Shown: positions 15,612 to 24,046 of the stretch, piece by piece
Numbering within the stretch: position 1 is the first letter of the stretch
Layout: each line of letters starts with the position of its first letter
DNA from: Exiguobacterium sp018617385
Lineage (GTDB): Bacteria > Bacillota > Bacilli > Exiguobacteriales > Exiguobacteriaceae
DNA length: 64,000 nt
Assembly: GCF_018617385.1 (NCBI RefSeq)
Contig: NZ_JACSKA010000001.1
Location: 248,001 to 312,000, forward strand
Direction of reading: 5' to 3'
The notes under the pieces: model-generated
Databases searched by the model: none
What the model saw: only the letters and a program-made list of their open reading frames with translations
Told to the model about the DNA's origin: nothing
Made by a program: the position numbers and the translations under genes

Positions 15612-17567
15612 ATGAAACGTTGGATTGAACAACGCATTAGTCGACAAGTCTTGACGATTTTCTATATATTGATTGCCTTAGTGTCGCTCACATCGATTGG
15701 GACCTATTTTTATACACAGCAATCGATTCAAGAGACGACCGTAAAATTAGAACGAATCAGTGAGCAACGTGCACGGGCGACAGACCTGTTTGAAACGTGG
15801 CAATCGATGCAATACGAATTACGAGGGCACGTCCTGCTAGGAGAACGTGCACTATTAGAAGAAGTACGAACAGCTCAAACGAATATCGACGAGCAAACGA
15901 CATGGTTTGAGACACAAGCGAGAAACGCGGAAGAAGTACAGTTCGCAGAGGATGCGAGACTGCTCTTTTCCATTTATACGACACGCGTCATGCCGGCACT
16001 TGAACAATATGTGGTTGCGAAGCAGGCAGGAGAAATCGATGAATCGTTCTTGCAGATGCGCACCGTTGGACAATTCATGCCGAAAAATGAAACGTCCACG
16101 CAAACACGATTTAAGCTGAACTCAAGTAGTGCGGCGGATATGAGTGCGAGCATTGTCGATATGGAATCGGTCTTTACCGACTATCGACAGAACCTTGACT
16201 TTCAAGAAAGTGAATTGCGAGATGCCCTGTCAAAACAGTTGGTGAAAGCCCAATGGATGTGGCTCTTGATCCTACTCGGAGCATTGTTCATATTGTTTGT
16301 CGGGTTGCAGCCATATATTTTAAGGTTGACCAATCAACTGCAGACACTGATGGTGAACAGTGAGCGACTCGCAAGTAATCCGAGCGCAACGCTCATCCCG
16401 ATTAAACCGCTACAAAACGAAGTCGGGCAACTGTCAAAAGCGTTTAATGAGATGGCGACCTCCCTTCGGAGCCAACAAGATCAAGTGGATCTTGAACGAG
16501 AGAAGACCGCTCGAATTTTGCACACGATGCGCGATTCCATCGTCTACACGGAGCTCAAAACGAATGAACGCTTTGGGAACAGTGCGCTCTTTGATTTATA
16601 TGACCATCCGATTCCGACAACAGAACGGGGCAGTCTATACCCGATTGCGATGTATTACCCGATGTTCATGAATCAAATTGATGATCAAGAGGGACTGAAT
16701 CGCTTCACGAAGCGTGCTAAAGAAGAGGGCATGTTCGATGAAACGTTCACGTATACGATGCAGGAAGGTCAAAAAACGATTCGCATGTACGCCGAACCGA
16801 TTGATCTTCAAACGGAACGCGTGGGTGTCATCTTCGTGTCACGAGATATTACCCAGGAAACAGAAATTAATCGCTTGAAGACTGAGCTTGTGGCGACAGT
16901 ATCTCATGAACTGCGGACACCTCTTACCTCGATTCTCGGGTTTTCAGAACTACTCAAAAGTCGTCAATTGGAAAACGCGAAGCGAGAACGCTATTTAGAC
17001 ATGATTGCGAGTGAGACGAAGCGACTCGAGCGGCTCGTGAGTGACTTGTTAGATGTTCAAAAAATGGAGGCGGGTATGAGCGTACCAGACTTTAAAGTAG
17101 AGAGTCTCTATGATTTATTATCAGATTTACTTGAAATCCACGCAGGGTCGACGGAACATCACTTCTTCCATTTTGATTGTGACGAATCGTTATTCGTCGC
17201 AGGTGATCCGGCCCAACTGCGTCAAGTCTTCTCGAACATCCTGAACAATGCCATCAAATATTCACCGAACGGTGGAAATGTGACGGTTGATGTCAAGTGT
17301 GAGGGTGACACGATTCAAATCGGGATATCGGACGAAGGATTAGGTCTTTCGGAAGAAGATGCAGAACGAATCTTTGATAAATTTTATCGTTCGGCCTCGG
17401 AAGAAAGTAAACGCATCGGTGGAACCGGCTTAGGTTTAGCGATCTGTAAAGAAATCGTTCAATTGCACGGTGGTACCATCTCTGTTCAATCTCAACTTGG
17501 AGAAGGAACGACGATGATTGTTGAGTTACCGATGGTCGACCACGTCAACGAAGAAAGTTCATCCTAA
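15612..17567 (+). CDS. Orphan membrane sensor histidine kinase
   Basis: This 651-residue kinase has a membrane helix at ~12-34, an extracellular helical sensor region (~35-210, CHASE3-like in its heptad pattern), a second helix near 215-237, HAMP, a PAS-like segment, then HisKA and HATPase domains. The phospho-acceptor is His432 in TVSHELRTPLTSILGF. The ATPase boxes are NILNNAIKYSPNGG and GGTGLGLAICKEIV. The frame opens earlier at a TTG, but the ATG at 15612 has a GAAGGAAGAAGG site. No response regulator is adjacent; the gene runs divergently from the LytS-type pair and ends in a terminator. Confidence 0.87.
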   Translation: MKRWIEQRISRQVLTIFYILIALVSLTSIGTYFYTQQSIQETTVKLERISEQRARATDLFETWQSMQYELRGHVLLGERALLEEVRTAQTNIDEQTTWFETQARNAEEVQFAEDARLLFSIYTTRVMPALEQYVVAKQAGEIDESFLQMRTVGQFMPKNETSTQTRFKLNSSSAADMSASIVDMESVFTDYRQNLDFQESELRDALSKQLVKAQWMWLLILLGALFILFVGLQPYILRLTNQLQTLMVNSERLASNPSATLIPIKPLQNEVGQLSKAFNEMATSLRSQQDQVDLEREKTARILHTMRDSIVYTELKTNERFGNSALFDLYDHPIPTTERGSLYPIAMYYPMFMNQIDDQEGLNRFTKRAKEEGMFDETFTYTMQEGQKTIRMYAEPIDLQTERVGVIFVSRDITQETEINRLKTELVATVSHELRTPLTSILGFSELLKSRQLENAKRERYLDMIASETKRLERLVSDLLDVQKMEAGMSVPDFKVESLYDLLSDLLEIHAGSTEHHFFHFDCDESLFVAGDPAQLRQVFSNILNNAIKYSPNGGNVTVDVKCEGDTIQIGISDEGLGLSEEDAERIFDKFYRSASEESKRIGGTGLGLAICKEIVQLHGGTISVQSQLGEGTTMIVELPMVDHVNEESSS

Positions 17568-17588
17568 TTTTTGGGATGAACTTTTTTT
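17554..17588 (+). terminator. Terminator overlapping the kinase stop codon
   Basis: Arms AAGTTCATCC / GGATGAACTT are followed by a T-run. The left arm encodes the last residues of the kinase. Confidence 0.88.
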
Positions 17589-17665
17589 GAAAAAACGGTG
17601 AATGTCACGCTCGTTTGGTACGATATAGAGAGTGAATCATGTTATAGGATGAAAGGAAGACGACT

Positions 17666-18439
17666 ATGCTACGCGGATTATATACAGCGGCGGGAGCGAT
17701 GAATGCCCTGCAACGCCAGCAAGAGATTTTGAGCAACAACCTTGGTAACGTGAGAACGCCAGGCTTCAAAGCATCTGACGGCGTGGTTCGTTCGTTCCCA
17801 GAGATGCTACTCGCACAAGTCAGCAATCCGGATAACGCGAAATCGCGCGTGAAGGGAGAAGTAGGTACCCTATCAATGGGCGTTTATCTTCAAGAAACAA
17901 TGCCCCGTTTCTCAGCTGGGAGTATCACAGAATCCGGTAGCCCGACCGACTTGTATTTAAAAGCACCTACTGATTTTACGGGAGCCCCGATGTTTGCAGT
18001 CGAACAGGGCGGCGAGACGTTATATACGACAAATGGACGTTTCTCGATTGATGAGGCGCTCTTCCTTCGTTCTGCGGACGGCGGATATATCCTTTCTGAT
18101 GAAGGAGAACGGATCCAACTGCCATCGAGTGAGTTTCAAGTAGGAAAAGATGGCGTCATCACTTCGCTCGGGCAAAATGTGGCGACACTCGGTGCCTATC
18201 AAATCGATGACTTGACGACGCTTGAACAAGTCGGGAATGACTGGCGTGTGACGGGGGATGCGCCGGCACCGGCCCAGGTCGAAGTGTTACAAGGATTTAT
18301 TGAAGAAGCAAACGTCAACCTCGACCAGACGATGGCAGACTTGATGATGACGTATCGTCAGTTCGAGGCGAATCAAAAAGTCGTCCAAGCGTATGATAAA
18401 AGTGCCGAGCGGGCAATCGAAATCGCTCGTATTCGTTAA
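17666..18439 (+). CDS. flhO: Flagellar hook-basal body rod protein FlhO
   Basis: This 257-residue FlgF/FlgG-family protein of the flagellar rod is exported by the flagellar apparatus. The N-terminal rod motif (GLYTAAGAMNALQRQQEILSNNLGNVRTPGFKA region, residues 4-36) and the C-terminal coiled segment (EEANVNLDQTMADLMMTYRQFEANQKVVQ region) are both present. With flhP 11 bp downstream it reproduces the B. subtilis mbl-flhO-flhP order, except that about 7 kb of other genes now separate it from mbl. Confidence 0.92.
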   Translation: MLRGLYTAAGAMNALQRQQEILSNNLGNVRTPGFKASDGVVRSFPEMLLAQVSNPDNAKSRVKGEVGTLSMGVYLQETMPRFSAGSITESGSPTDLYLKAPTDFTGAPMFAVEQGGETLYTTNGRFSIDEALFLRSADGGYILSDEGERIQLPSSEFQVGKDGVITSLGQNVATLGAYQIDDLTTLEQVGNDWRVTGDAPAPAQVEVLQGFIEEANVNLDQTMADLMMTYRQFEANQKVVQAYDKSAERAIEIARIR

Positions 18440-18450
18440 GGAGGAACACC

Positions 18451-19233
18451 ATGCAGTCCATTTATAACTCGGTCAACTCTCTGTCTCAACTCCAACGTCA
18501 ATTGGATGTGACAGGTCACAACATCGCAAACGTCGATACGGTCGGCTTCAAGCGGCAACAAGGGCATTTTGCTTCGCTATTGTCGCAGGCGTATAACAAC
18601 CAACCGCGTCCGGAATTCGAAGTCGGTCGGGACACACCGAACGGGATTCGGATTGGAGTCGGTGGACATGTCGCCGATATTACACAGCAGTTCAATATCG
18701 GACAAGTGCGTACGACAGATCGCGGATTGGATGTCTTTTTGAAGGCGAGTCGTCAATTTTTTGTCGTGGACACGCCGAACGGTGTCGGGGTGACACGAAG
18801 TGGGAACATGCAATTGTCGGTCGGTGACGAAACGACGCTTGTTGATGTGAACGGAAATCCACTTCTTGGAGACGACGGCAATCCGATTACGATGCCGAAC
18901 GATGCGACGAATCAACGCATTCGTCAAGACGGTGTGGTCGTCGCGAGTGTGAATGGCGTGGAACAAGAATTCGGACGTCTCGACATCGTAGAAGTCCGTA
19001 ATACATCGGAATTACGCCCGCTCGGAGATAACGTATTCGCAGCCGATTTGGAGACCGAAGTCGATCGTCCGCTCGGAAATCTATTGATTGAAGGGACACT
19101 CGAGTCATCGAACGTGGATTTGACGAAAGAGATGACCGATATGACCATCACACAACGTGCGTATCAAATGAACTCACGGGCCATGTCCATGAGTGACCAG
19201 ATGATGGGCCTTGTCACGGCATTACGTCCATAA
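18451..19233 (+). CDS. flhP: Flagellar hook-basal body rod protein FlhP
   Basis: This 260-residue paralogue of FlhO forms the distal rod. The N-terminal SLSQLQRQLDVTGHNIANVD motif and the C-terminal LESSNVDLTKEMTDMTITQRAYQ region are typical of the FlgG family. The gene has a GGAGGA site and lies 11 bp after flhO, then ends in a strong terminator, so flhOP is a two-gene unit. Confidence 0.92.
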   Translation: MQSIYNSVNSLSQLQRQLDVTGHNIANVDTVGFKRQQGHFASLLSQAYNNQPRPEFEVGRDTPNGIRIGVGGHVADITQQFNIGQVRTTDRGLDVFLKASRQFFVVDTPNGVGVTRSGNMQLSVGDETTLVDVNGNPLLGDDGNPITMPNDATNQRIRQDGVVVASVNGVEQEFGRLDIVEVRNTSELRPLGDNVFAADLETEVDRPLGNLLIEGTLESSNVDLTKEMTDMTITQRAYQMNSRAMSMSDQMMGLVTALRP

Positions 19234-19239
19234 CGCATA

Positions 19240-19269
19240 CCGCTTCTCGAGCCGAGAAGCGGCTTTTTT
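19240..19269 (+). terminator. Terminator of flhOP
   Basis: A 9-bp stem (CCGCTTCTC / GAGAAGCGG) with a 5-nt loop is followed by TTTTTT. Confidence 0.93.
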
Positions 19270-19293
19270 ATAGACTAAGGAGGGGAACGACCG

Positions 19294-20397
19294 ATGCGGA
19301 TTGTGGTCGCGATGGATTCATTCAAAGGCTCACTTTCAAGTGTGGAAGCAAATCAAGCGGTCTGTCGGGCGCTTGAAGGACATGAGGTCACTGCCATTCC
19401 AATCGCAGATGGAGGAGAAGGATTTTTAGATGCATGGCTCGCGGCGCATGCGGATGGGACCATTATAGAAGAAAGCGTCATGTGTTTGGACGGAACACGA
19501 CGCGTTGCGCGTTTCGGTTTCGAGCAGTCAACGAAGCATGCTGTGATCGAAGTGGCGGAAACGACAGGACTGACGCTCCTCTCCCACGTCGATCCGTGGC
19601 GCTACAGTTCAGTCGGAGTCGGGCATCAGATCGTTCAAGCGCTAGAGCGTGGGGCGAAGAGCATCACCATCGGGCTCGGAGGGAGCGGGACGATGGATGG
19701 TGGGAAAGGATTGCTCGAAGCGTTAGGTGTTCGTTTTCTTGATGCGAACGGCTCTGTGTTATCGACCATCCCCCACCAACTAGACGAGGTGGCATCAATC
19801 GATTGGTCGGGTCTTCATCCGCGAGCGCGCGAGGTCGTATGGCGAATGGCTTCCGATGTACAGAACCCGTTGATTGGTAAAAGCGGGGCAGCGTATGTGT
19901 TCGGACCCCAGAAAGGGTTGGCGATAGATGCAGTGAGGCGATACGACCGGATTCTCGATCACTATGCGAACCGTTTTGAAATGGATAGTAGAGCACTTCC
20001 TGGAGCAGGGGCGGCTGGCGGAATCGGCTTTGCGCTATTGCAGCTGGGCGCAACTTATGTGAGTGGCATTGAAGAAGTGATCAGGTGGTCTAAGCTCGAA
20101 GAACAGTTAGAAAAGGCAGATTGGCTGATTACAGGGGAGGGCAAATTTGATACGCAAAGCTTTGAGGGGAAAGCGCCGTACGGGTTGGCACGTCTTGCGC
20201 ATACGTACGGAGTCCCGACTCTCGTCTTCACCGGACAATCTGATTATACCGCTCATATGGAATCGGGGATTATCGCCATTTTTCCGATCGTGTCGAGGAT
20301 TATGACGTTAGAAGAAGCGATTTGGGAAGCAGCACCACTATTGACGAATGCGGTCCAACGCGTGCGTCACCTCATGGAAAAGGCGCCACGACAGTAG
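19294..20397 (+). CDS. glxK: Glycerate kinase (GK2 family)
   Basis: This 367-residue enzyme phosphorylates D-glycerate. It starts with the family signature MRIVVAMDSFKGSLSS, followed by ADGGEGFLDA. The glycine-rich segments IGLGGSGTMDGGKG and PGAGAAGGIGFALL, and the catalytic WLITGEGKFDTQS region, are intact. Length fits the GK2 family. It stands alone between the flhOP terminator and the convergent mscL gene, with a GGAGGGGA site. Several in-gene plus and minus frames are shadows of it. Confidence 0.93.
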   Translation: MRIVVAMDSFKGSLSSVEANQAVCRALEGHEVTAIPIADGGEGFLDAWLAAHADGTIIEESVMCLDGTRRVARFGFEQSTKHAVIEVAETTGLTLLSHVDPWRYSSVGVGHQIVQALERGAKSITIGLGGSGTMDGGKGLLEALGVRFLDANGSVLSTIPHQLDEVASIDWSGLHPRAREVVWRMASDVQNPLIGKSGAAYVFGPQKGLAIDAVRRYDRILDHYANRFEMDSRALPGAGAAGGIGFALLQLGATYVSGIEEVIRWSKLEEQLEKADWLITGEGKFDTQSFEGKAPYGLARLAHTYGVPTLVFTGQSDYTAHMESGIIAIFPIVSRIMTLEEAIWEAAPLLTNAVQRVRHLMEKAPRQ

Positions 20398-20413
20398 TCG
20401 GGCGCCTTCGCAT

Positions 20414-20794
20414 TCATAAAGAACGATCTTTTAGCAGATCACGAATCTCTGTCAACAGTTGCTCTTCTTTCGTTGGAGTCGGAATAGCAGCTTCTTCGAC
20501 TTCTTTCTCGCGTTGTAGACGATTGATGACTTTCACAATCAAGAAGAGGGCGATGGCAATCAAGAAGAAGGATACAATCTGTTGTATGAAATTGCCGTAT
20601 AAAACGTCAACGCCTAAGATACTCGCTTTTAAGCTTGAAAAATCGATTCCTCCGATAATGATTCCGAGAAGCGGCATAAAGATATCGTTGACGAGTGAAT
20701 TCACGATAGCCGTGAAGGCCGCGCCGAGTACGACGGCGACGGCTAAGTCGATGACATTCCCACGCATCGCGAATTTTTTAAATTCTTTCCACAT
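20414..20794 (-). CDS. mscL: Large-conductance mechanosensitive channel
   Basis: This 126-residue homopentameric channel releases solutes on hypo-osmotic shock. The N-terminal amphipathic helix MWKEFKKFAMRGNVIDLAVA and the pore helix glycine/alanine pattern (VLGAAFTAIVNSLV) are typical, and the C-terminal bundle carries the charged TKEEQLLTEIRDLL helix. The upstream frame extension was rejected because AGGAGG stands 8 bp before the ATG at 20794. mscL lies near fabZ and flhP in Bacillus too. Confidence 0.96.
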   Translation of the reverse strand: MWKEFKKFAMRGNVIDLAVAVVLGAAFTAIVNSLVNDIFMPLLGIIIGGIDFSSLKASILGVDVLYGNFIQQIVSFFLIAIALFLIVKVINRLQREKEVEEAAIPTPTKEEQLLTEIRDLLKDRSL

Positions 20795-20953
20795 AAACAA
20801 ACCTCCTGACGTTGAATAGTTTAAGCGTAGCATATTTAAAGAGAAAGGAAAAAATCGTTCGCCTTTTGACAGGGAAGGATGCTTGTTCGACTTTTCTGCA
20901 TAGGGTACACTAAAAAGGTAGCAATTTACGCATTTTAATACCAGGTACTAATA

Positions 20954-20962
20954 TGATATAAT
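20954..20962 (+). promoter_or_regulatory. Extended -10 promoter element
   Basis: TGATATAAT at 20954-20962 matches the extended -10 consensus (TGnTATAAT), 27 bp before the GTG start at 20989. A poor -35 is compensated by the TG extension. It would drive the EpuA-like gene, fabZ and the lipoprotein gene. Confidence 0.6.
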
Positions 20963-20988
20963 TATTTTAGCTGAAAGGATGGTTGGAC

Positions 20989-21249
20989 GTGGCGAACGAT
21001 GAACAGACGAGTTCGGAAGAACAAAAAGGTTCACCAGAACAAGAGACGAAGCAGAAGAAGCGAACACGATTGTCGAATCATCGTCGATTCCCGATCTTAC
21101 TGCGTGTGCTCGTTGTTTTAGTGTTGGCAATCGCGATGCTCGCCCTCGGAGCGGTCATTGGATATAGCGTCATTGGCGGAGGCGATTGGAAAGATGTGTT
21201 TGACATCGAGACCTGGCGCCATATCACCGATTTTTGGCTAACCTCTTAA
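20989..21249 (+). CDS. EpuA-like small membrane protein
   Basis: This 86-residue protein has a hydrophilic, Glu/Lys-rich N-terminal half, one membrane helix (about residues 39-59, LVVLVLAIAMLALGAVIGYSV) and a short external tail with VFDIETWRHI. The pattern matches the EpuA family, often labelled DNA-directed RNA polymerase subunit beta only because of gene neighbourhood; the true role is unknown. The GTG at 20989 lies ~9 bp from AAAGGA and is preferred over the TTG two codons earlier. fabZ follows at 13 bp. Confidence 0.75.
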   Translation: MANDEQTSSEEQKGSPEQETKQKKRTRLSNHRRFPILLRVLVVLVLAIAMLALGAVIGYSVIGGGDWKDVFDIETWRHITDFWLTS

Positions 21250-21262
21250 AGGCGGTGGATGG

Positions 21263-21685
21263 ATGTATACAATTGAGCAAATTAAAGAAGTGATCCCACA
21301 CAGATACCCGTTTCTGTTAATTGATCGAATTGTCGAAGTCGAAGAAAAGAAGCGTGCTGTCGGATTAAAAAATGTCACGGCGAACGAAGAGTTCTTTAAC
21401 GGGCATTTCCCAGACTATAATGTCATGCCAGGTGTCTTGATTGTGGAAGCACTCGCGCAAGTCGGTGCTTTTGCAATGTTGAAAGACGAATCGAATCGAG
21501 GCAAGCTCGCCTTTTTTGCAGGGATTGACAACTGCCGTTTCAAACGTCAAGTCGTCCCAGGCGATCAACTTCGCCTCGAGGTAGAAATCATGAAAATTCG
21601 TGGACCGATTGGTAAAGGACGTGCCGTGGCCACGGTCGATGGAGAAGTTGCTTGTGAAGCAGAACTCACTTTCGCCTTGAAGTAA
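21263..21685 (+). CDS. fabZ: 3-hydroxyacyl-[ACP] dehydratase FabZ
   Basis: This 140-residue hot-dog-fold enzyme dehydrates beta-hydroxyacyl-ACP in fatty acid elongation. The entry motif is IPHRYPFLLIDRI. The catalytic histidine is in NGHFPDYNVMPGVLIVEAL, with the catalytic glutamate in VEAL. It is cotranscribed with the EpuA-like gene upstream and the lipoprotein gene 11 bp downstream. Confidence 0.97.
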   Translation: MYTIEQIKEVIPHRYPFLLIDRIVEVEEKKRAVGLKNVTANEEFFNGHFPDYNVMPGVLIVEALAQVGAFAMLKDESNRGKLAFFAGIDNCRFKRQVVPGDQLRLEVEIMKIRGPIGKGRAVATVDGEVACEAELTFALK

Positions 21686-21696
21686 GGAGAAATGGG

Positions 21697-22152
21697 ATGC
21701 GTGCTTTAGTTATTGTGTTATTGGTCGGCTTAATGACGATTGTGGGTTGTCAGCAACTTCAAACGGAAGAGTCGAGTGAGGAAAATGTGGTTTACGAACA
21801 GAATGTGGATGAGACCATGATTGAGAAGCGGGCGGGACAGTCTGATGCAATCGCCGTCTCCTTGGAACGGACGAATAATACGACGATGCTCTTCACTATT
21901 CGTATGCTTGAAAATCGTCGTCTCGATCCGACGACGGTCATGAGTTATGAGGTCGAAGGGGAACGGATTGCGATTCCATTTGGCGAATTGATTGCAGAAC
22001 GTGAAGAAGATATTCGGACGTATGAGTATCAGACAGATGTGGACCCAGATCTGTTCGTATCAGAGACGCTCCCACTCTTCCATCTCGTAGAGGAAGGCGA
22101 AACGGAAGTCACAATTCCGCTCGAAGTCATCAATTCGACAAATGTTGAATAA
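21697..22152 (+). CDS. Lipoprotein of unknown function
   Basis: This 151-residue protein starts with a lipoprotein signal peptide ending in a lipobox-like MTIVGC, predicting lipidation at Cys18. The mature part is acidic (ESSEENVVYEQNVDE) and likely all-beta. I do not recognise a family. It lies 11 bp after fabZ in the same unit and is followed by a terminator. Confidence 0.7.
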   Translation: MRALVIVLLVGLMTIVGCQQLQTEESSEENVVYEQNVDETMIEKRAGQSDAIAVSLERTNNTTMLFTIRMLENRRLDPTTVMSYEVEGERIAIPFGELIAEREEDIRTYEYQTDVDPDLFVSETLPLFHLVEEGETEVTIPLEVINSTNVE

Positions 22153-22154
22153 GG

Positions 22155-22188
22155 ACAGACGATTTTGTCGAAAATCGTCTGTTTTTTT
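22155..22188 (+). terminator. Terminator after the fabZ-lipoprotein unit
   Basis: Arms CAGACGATTTT / AAAATCGTCTG have a GTCG loop and are followed by seven T residues, 2 bp after the stop. Confidence 0.95.
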
Positions 22189-22246
22189 GTGGAGATTAAT
22201 TCGTTCTATCCGATAAAAAGAGTAAGGAGAGAATGGAGGAATTGAA

Positions 22247-23983
22247 ATGAAACAGAAATCACAGTCGTTGCAGACACGGATTTTAGCAGCGATGTTAGTC
22301 TTCGTTACGTTGCTCATCGTCACATTCGGAGTGGTGCAGTATTTCAGTACGAAACATTCCGTACTCAGTACGTTACATGCAACATTAATCGAAGATGGTG
22401 AACGGATTAGTGAATCGTTGGATGCCGATGCTTATGCATCTTTCATGGCGAATCCGTCAAAAAATGAGCAGTACGAGCAACTACGTGAATACTTAGATAC
22501 ATATCGCCAGCAAATCGGTGCGATGTATGTATACACCATTGCCACAGAAGACGAGGAAGTCCAAATCATCGTAGATGGTTTGAACGAGGCAGATGCCGCA
22601 GAAATCGGTTCACCAACTACAGCGATGACGTATGAAGGGGCAACGGTGGCATTCAAAGGAGAGACGGTCACGACTGATGTCATTGATGATCCAGAATACG
22701 GGAAGTACGTGACCGTGCTTGTCCCGATCAAACAAGGAAATGAAGTCATCGGGGTACTTGGAATCGATAAGGCAGCTACCGAAGTCTCTGCAATTACAGG
22801 TGACGTCTTGAAGGAGAGTTTACCCCCAATCTTGATTGGTCTCCTCGTTTTACTTGTCGTATCAGCAATCGTCATCTGGCGTTATTTAGGCTGGAAATTA
22901 CGTCCGCTCCAAGCATTAGAACGGGTGGCCACATCTATTGCTGAGGGCGACTTGGCGACGGCGACGACTGCGGTTGAAGGTATTCAGTTGAAATCAAATG
23001 ACGAAATCAAACGTCTGACGGTATCGATGGATAAGATGACACACATGTTGAAAGACTTGATTTCTGGCATTCAAACGTCTGCACAGACGGTACGTGATGA
23101 GAGCGGGAACGTTTCGAGTATCTCTGAAGAGGTGAACGATGCCTCTCGTCAAATTGCCTACACGATGGAGGAGATTGCGAGCGGTGTCGAGAATCAAAGT
23201 GTCTTGACGATGCGTCTATACGGACATATGAATGAATTTTCAACGCTTGTCGAGCAAACGACATCGGACGGAGACCAAGTGAGCGAACAGGCGGAAGTCG
23301 TCAGTCGGGTGACGATGGATGGCCTACGTTACATGGAGAGTGCCGTCGACCAAATGACTCACATTCATGCGCAAGTGAAAACATCACAAGGACAAGTTCG
23401 TGACTTTGAACAACAAGCAGACGAGGTGACGGAACTGGTCACGATGATTCGTCAAATCTCTCAACAGACGAACTTGCTCGCACTCAATGCGGCAATTGAA
23501 GCGGCTCGGGCCGGTGAGCACGGGAAAGGGTTTGCCGTCGTCGCCTCGGAGATTCGGAAACTTTCGGATAGTGTCGCGGAGTCGGTCAGTGAAATTTCGG
23601 AAATCGTCGGAAGCGTCAAACAAAACTCGATTGCGCTCGGTCAAACCTTTACAGAAAGTATGACGGCGGCAGAGGAAGGGAAAGCGACACTTGAATCGAC
23701 GAAACGCGCGTTCACTGAAATCGAACAGAGCGTTCGTCACATGCAACAGTTGACGAGTTCGATGCGTGGTCAACTCGATCGAGTGAAAACGAATCAGGAT
23801 CACATTCAACATGGACTGTCTGAAATTGCTTCGATCTCGGAAGAAAGTACGGCCGGAAATGAGGAAGTGGCCGCTTCCACGGAACAGATGTCCGCGACGA
23901 GTGAGACGATGAATCGTCTCGTCAAAGATTTGTCGAGCACGGCAGAGGACATGCAACGAATGAGTCAGCAGTTCAAGTTATAA
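22247..23983 (+). CDS. Methyl-accepting chemotaxis protein with external sensor domain
   Basis: This 578-residue chemoreceptor has membrane helix 1 (~13-33), an extracellular Cache-like domain (~35-185), helix 2 (~187-209), HAMP (~210-270) and a long signalling coiled coil. The hairpin tip reads QQTNLLALNAAIEAARAGEH followed by GKGFAVVASEIRKL, the conserved CheA/CheW contact. A TCCGATAA at 22209-22216 resembles the SigD -10, but no matching -35 (TAAA) is at the right distance. It is monocistronic. The ligand is unknown. Confidence 0.93.
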   Translation: MKQKSQSLQTRILAAMLVFVTLLIVTFGVVQYFSTKHSVLSTLHATLIEDGERISESLDADAYASFMANPSKNEQYEQLREYLDTYRQQIGAMYVYTIATEDEEVQIIVDGLNEADAAEIGSPTTAMTYEGATVAFKGETVTTDVIDDPEYGKYVTVLVPIKQGNEVIGVLGIDKAATEVSAITGDVLKESLPPILIGLLVLLVVSAIVIWRYLGWKLRPLQALERVATSIAEGDLATATTAVEGIQLKSNDEIKRLTVSMDKMTHMLKDLISGIQTSAQTVRDESGNVSSISEEVNDASRQIAYTMEEIASGVENQSVLTMRLYGHMNEFSTLVEQTTSDGDQVSEQAEVVSRVTMDGLRYMESAVDQMTHIHAQVKTSQGQVRDFEQQADEVTELVTMIRQISQQTNLLALNAAIEAARAGEHGKGFAVVASEIRKLSDSVAESVSEISEIVGSVKQNSIALGQTFTESMTAAEEGKATLESTKRAFTEIEQSVRHMQQLTSSMRGQLDRVKTNQDHIQHGLSEIASISEESTAGNEEVAASTEQMSATSETMNRLVKDLSSTAEDMQRMSQQFKL

Positions 23984-24046
23984 ACAGTCTCACTTCAGAC
24001 AGACCTCTCGTGCGTCCGCTATAATGGGCGCAAGGGAGGTTTTTTC

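Noticed and set aside
20380..20409. Possible terminator after glycerate kinase (AAGGCGCC / GGCGCCTT)
   Set aside because: Arms pair, but there is no T-run in either direction and part of the stem is coding; not strong enough to call.
22209..22216. SigD -10 (TCCGATAA) before the chemoreceptor at 22.2 kb
   Set aside because: The -10 fits, but no TAAA-like -35 occurs at 14-16 bp, so it was not listed as a promoter.
23384..23956. 190-codon minus-strand open frame inside the chemoreceptor gene
   Set aside because: It is a reading-frame shadow of the repetitive signalling coiled coil, with Arg/Phe-rich composition and no start signals.
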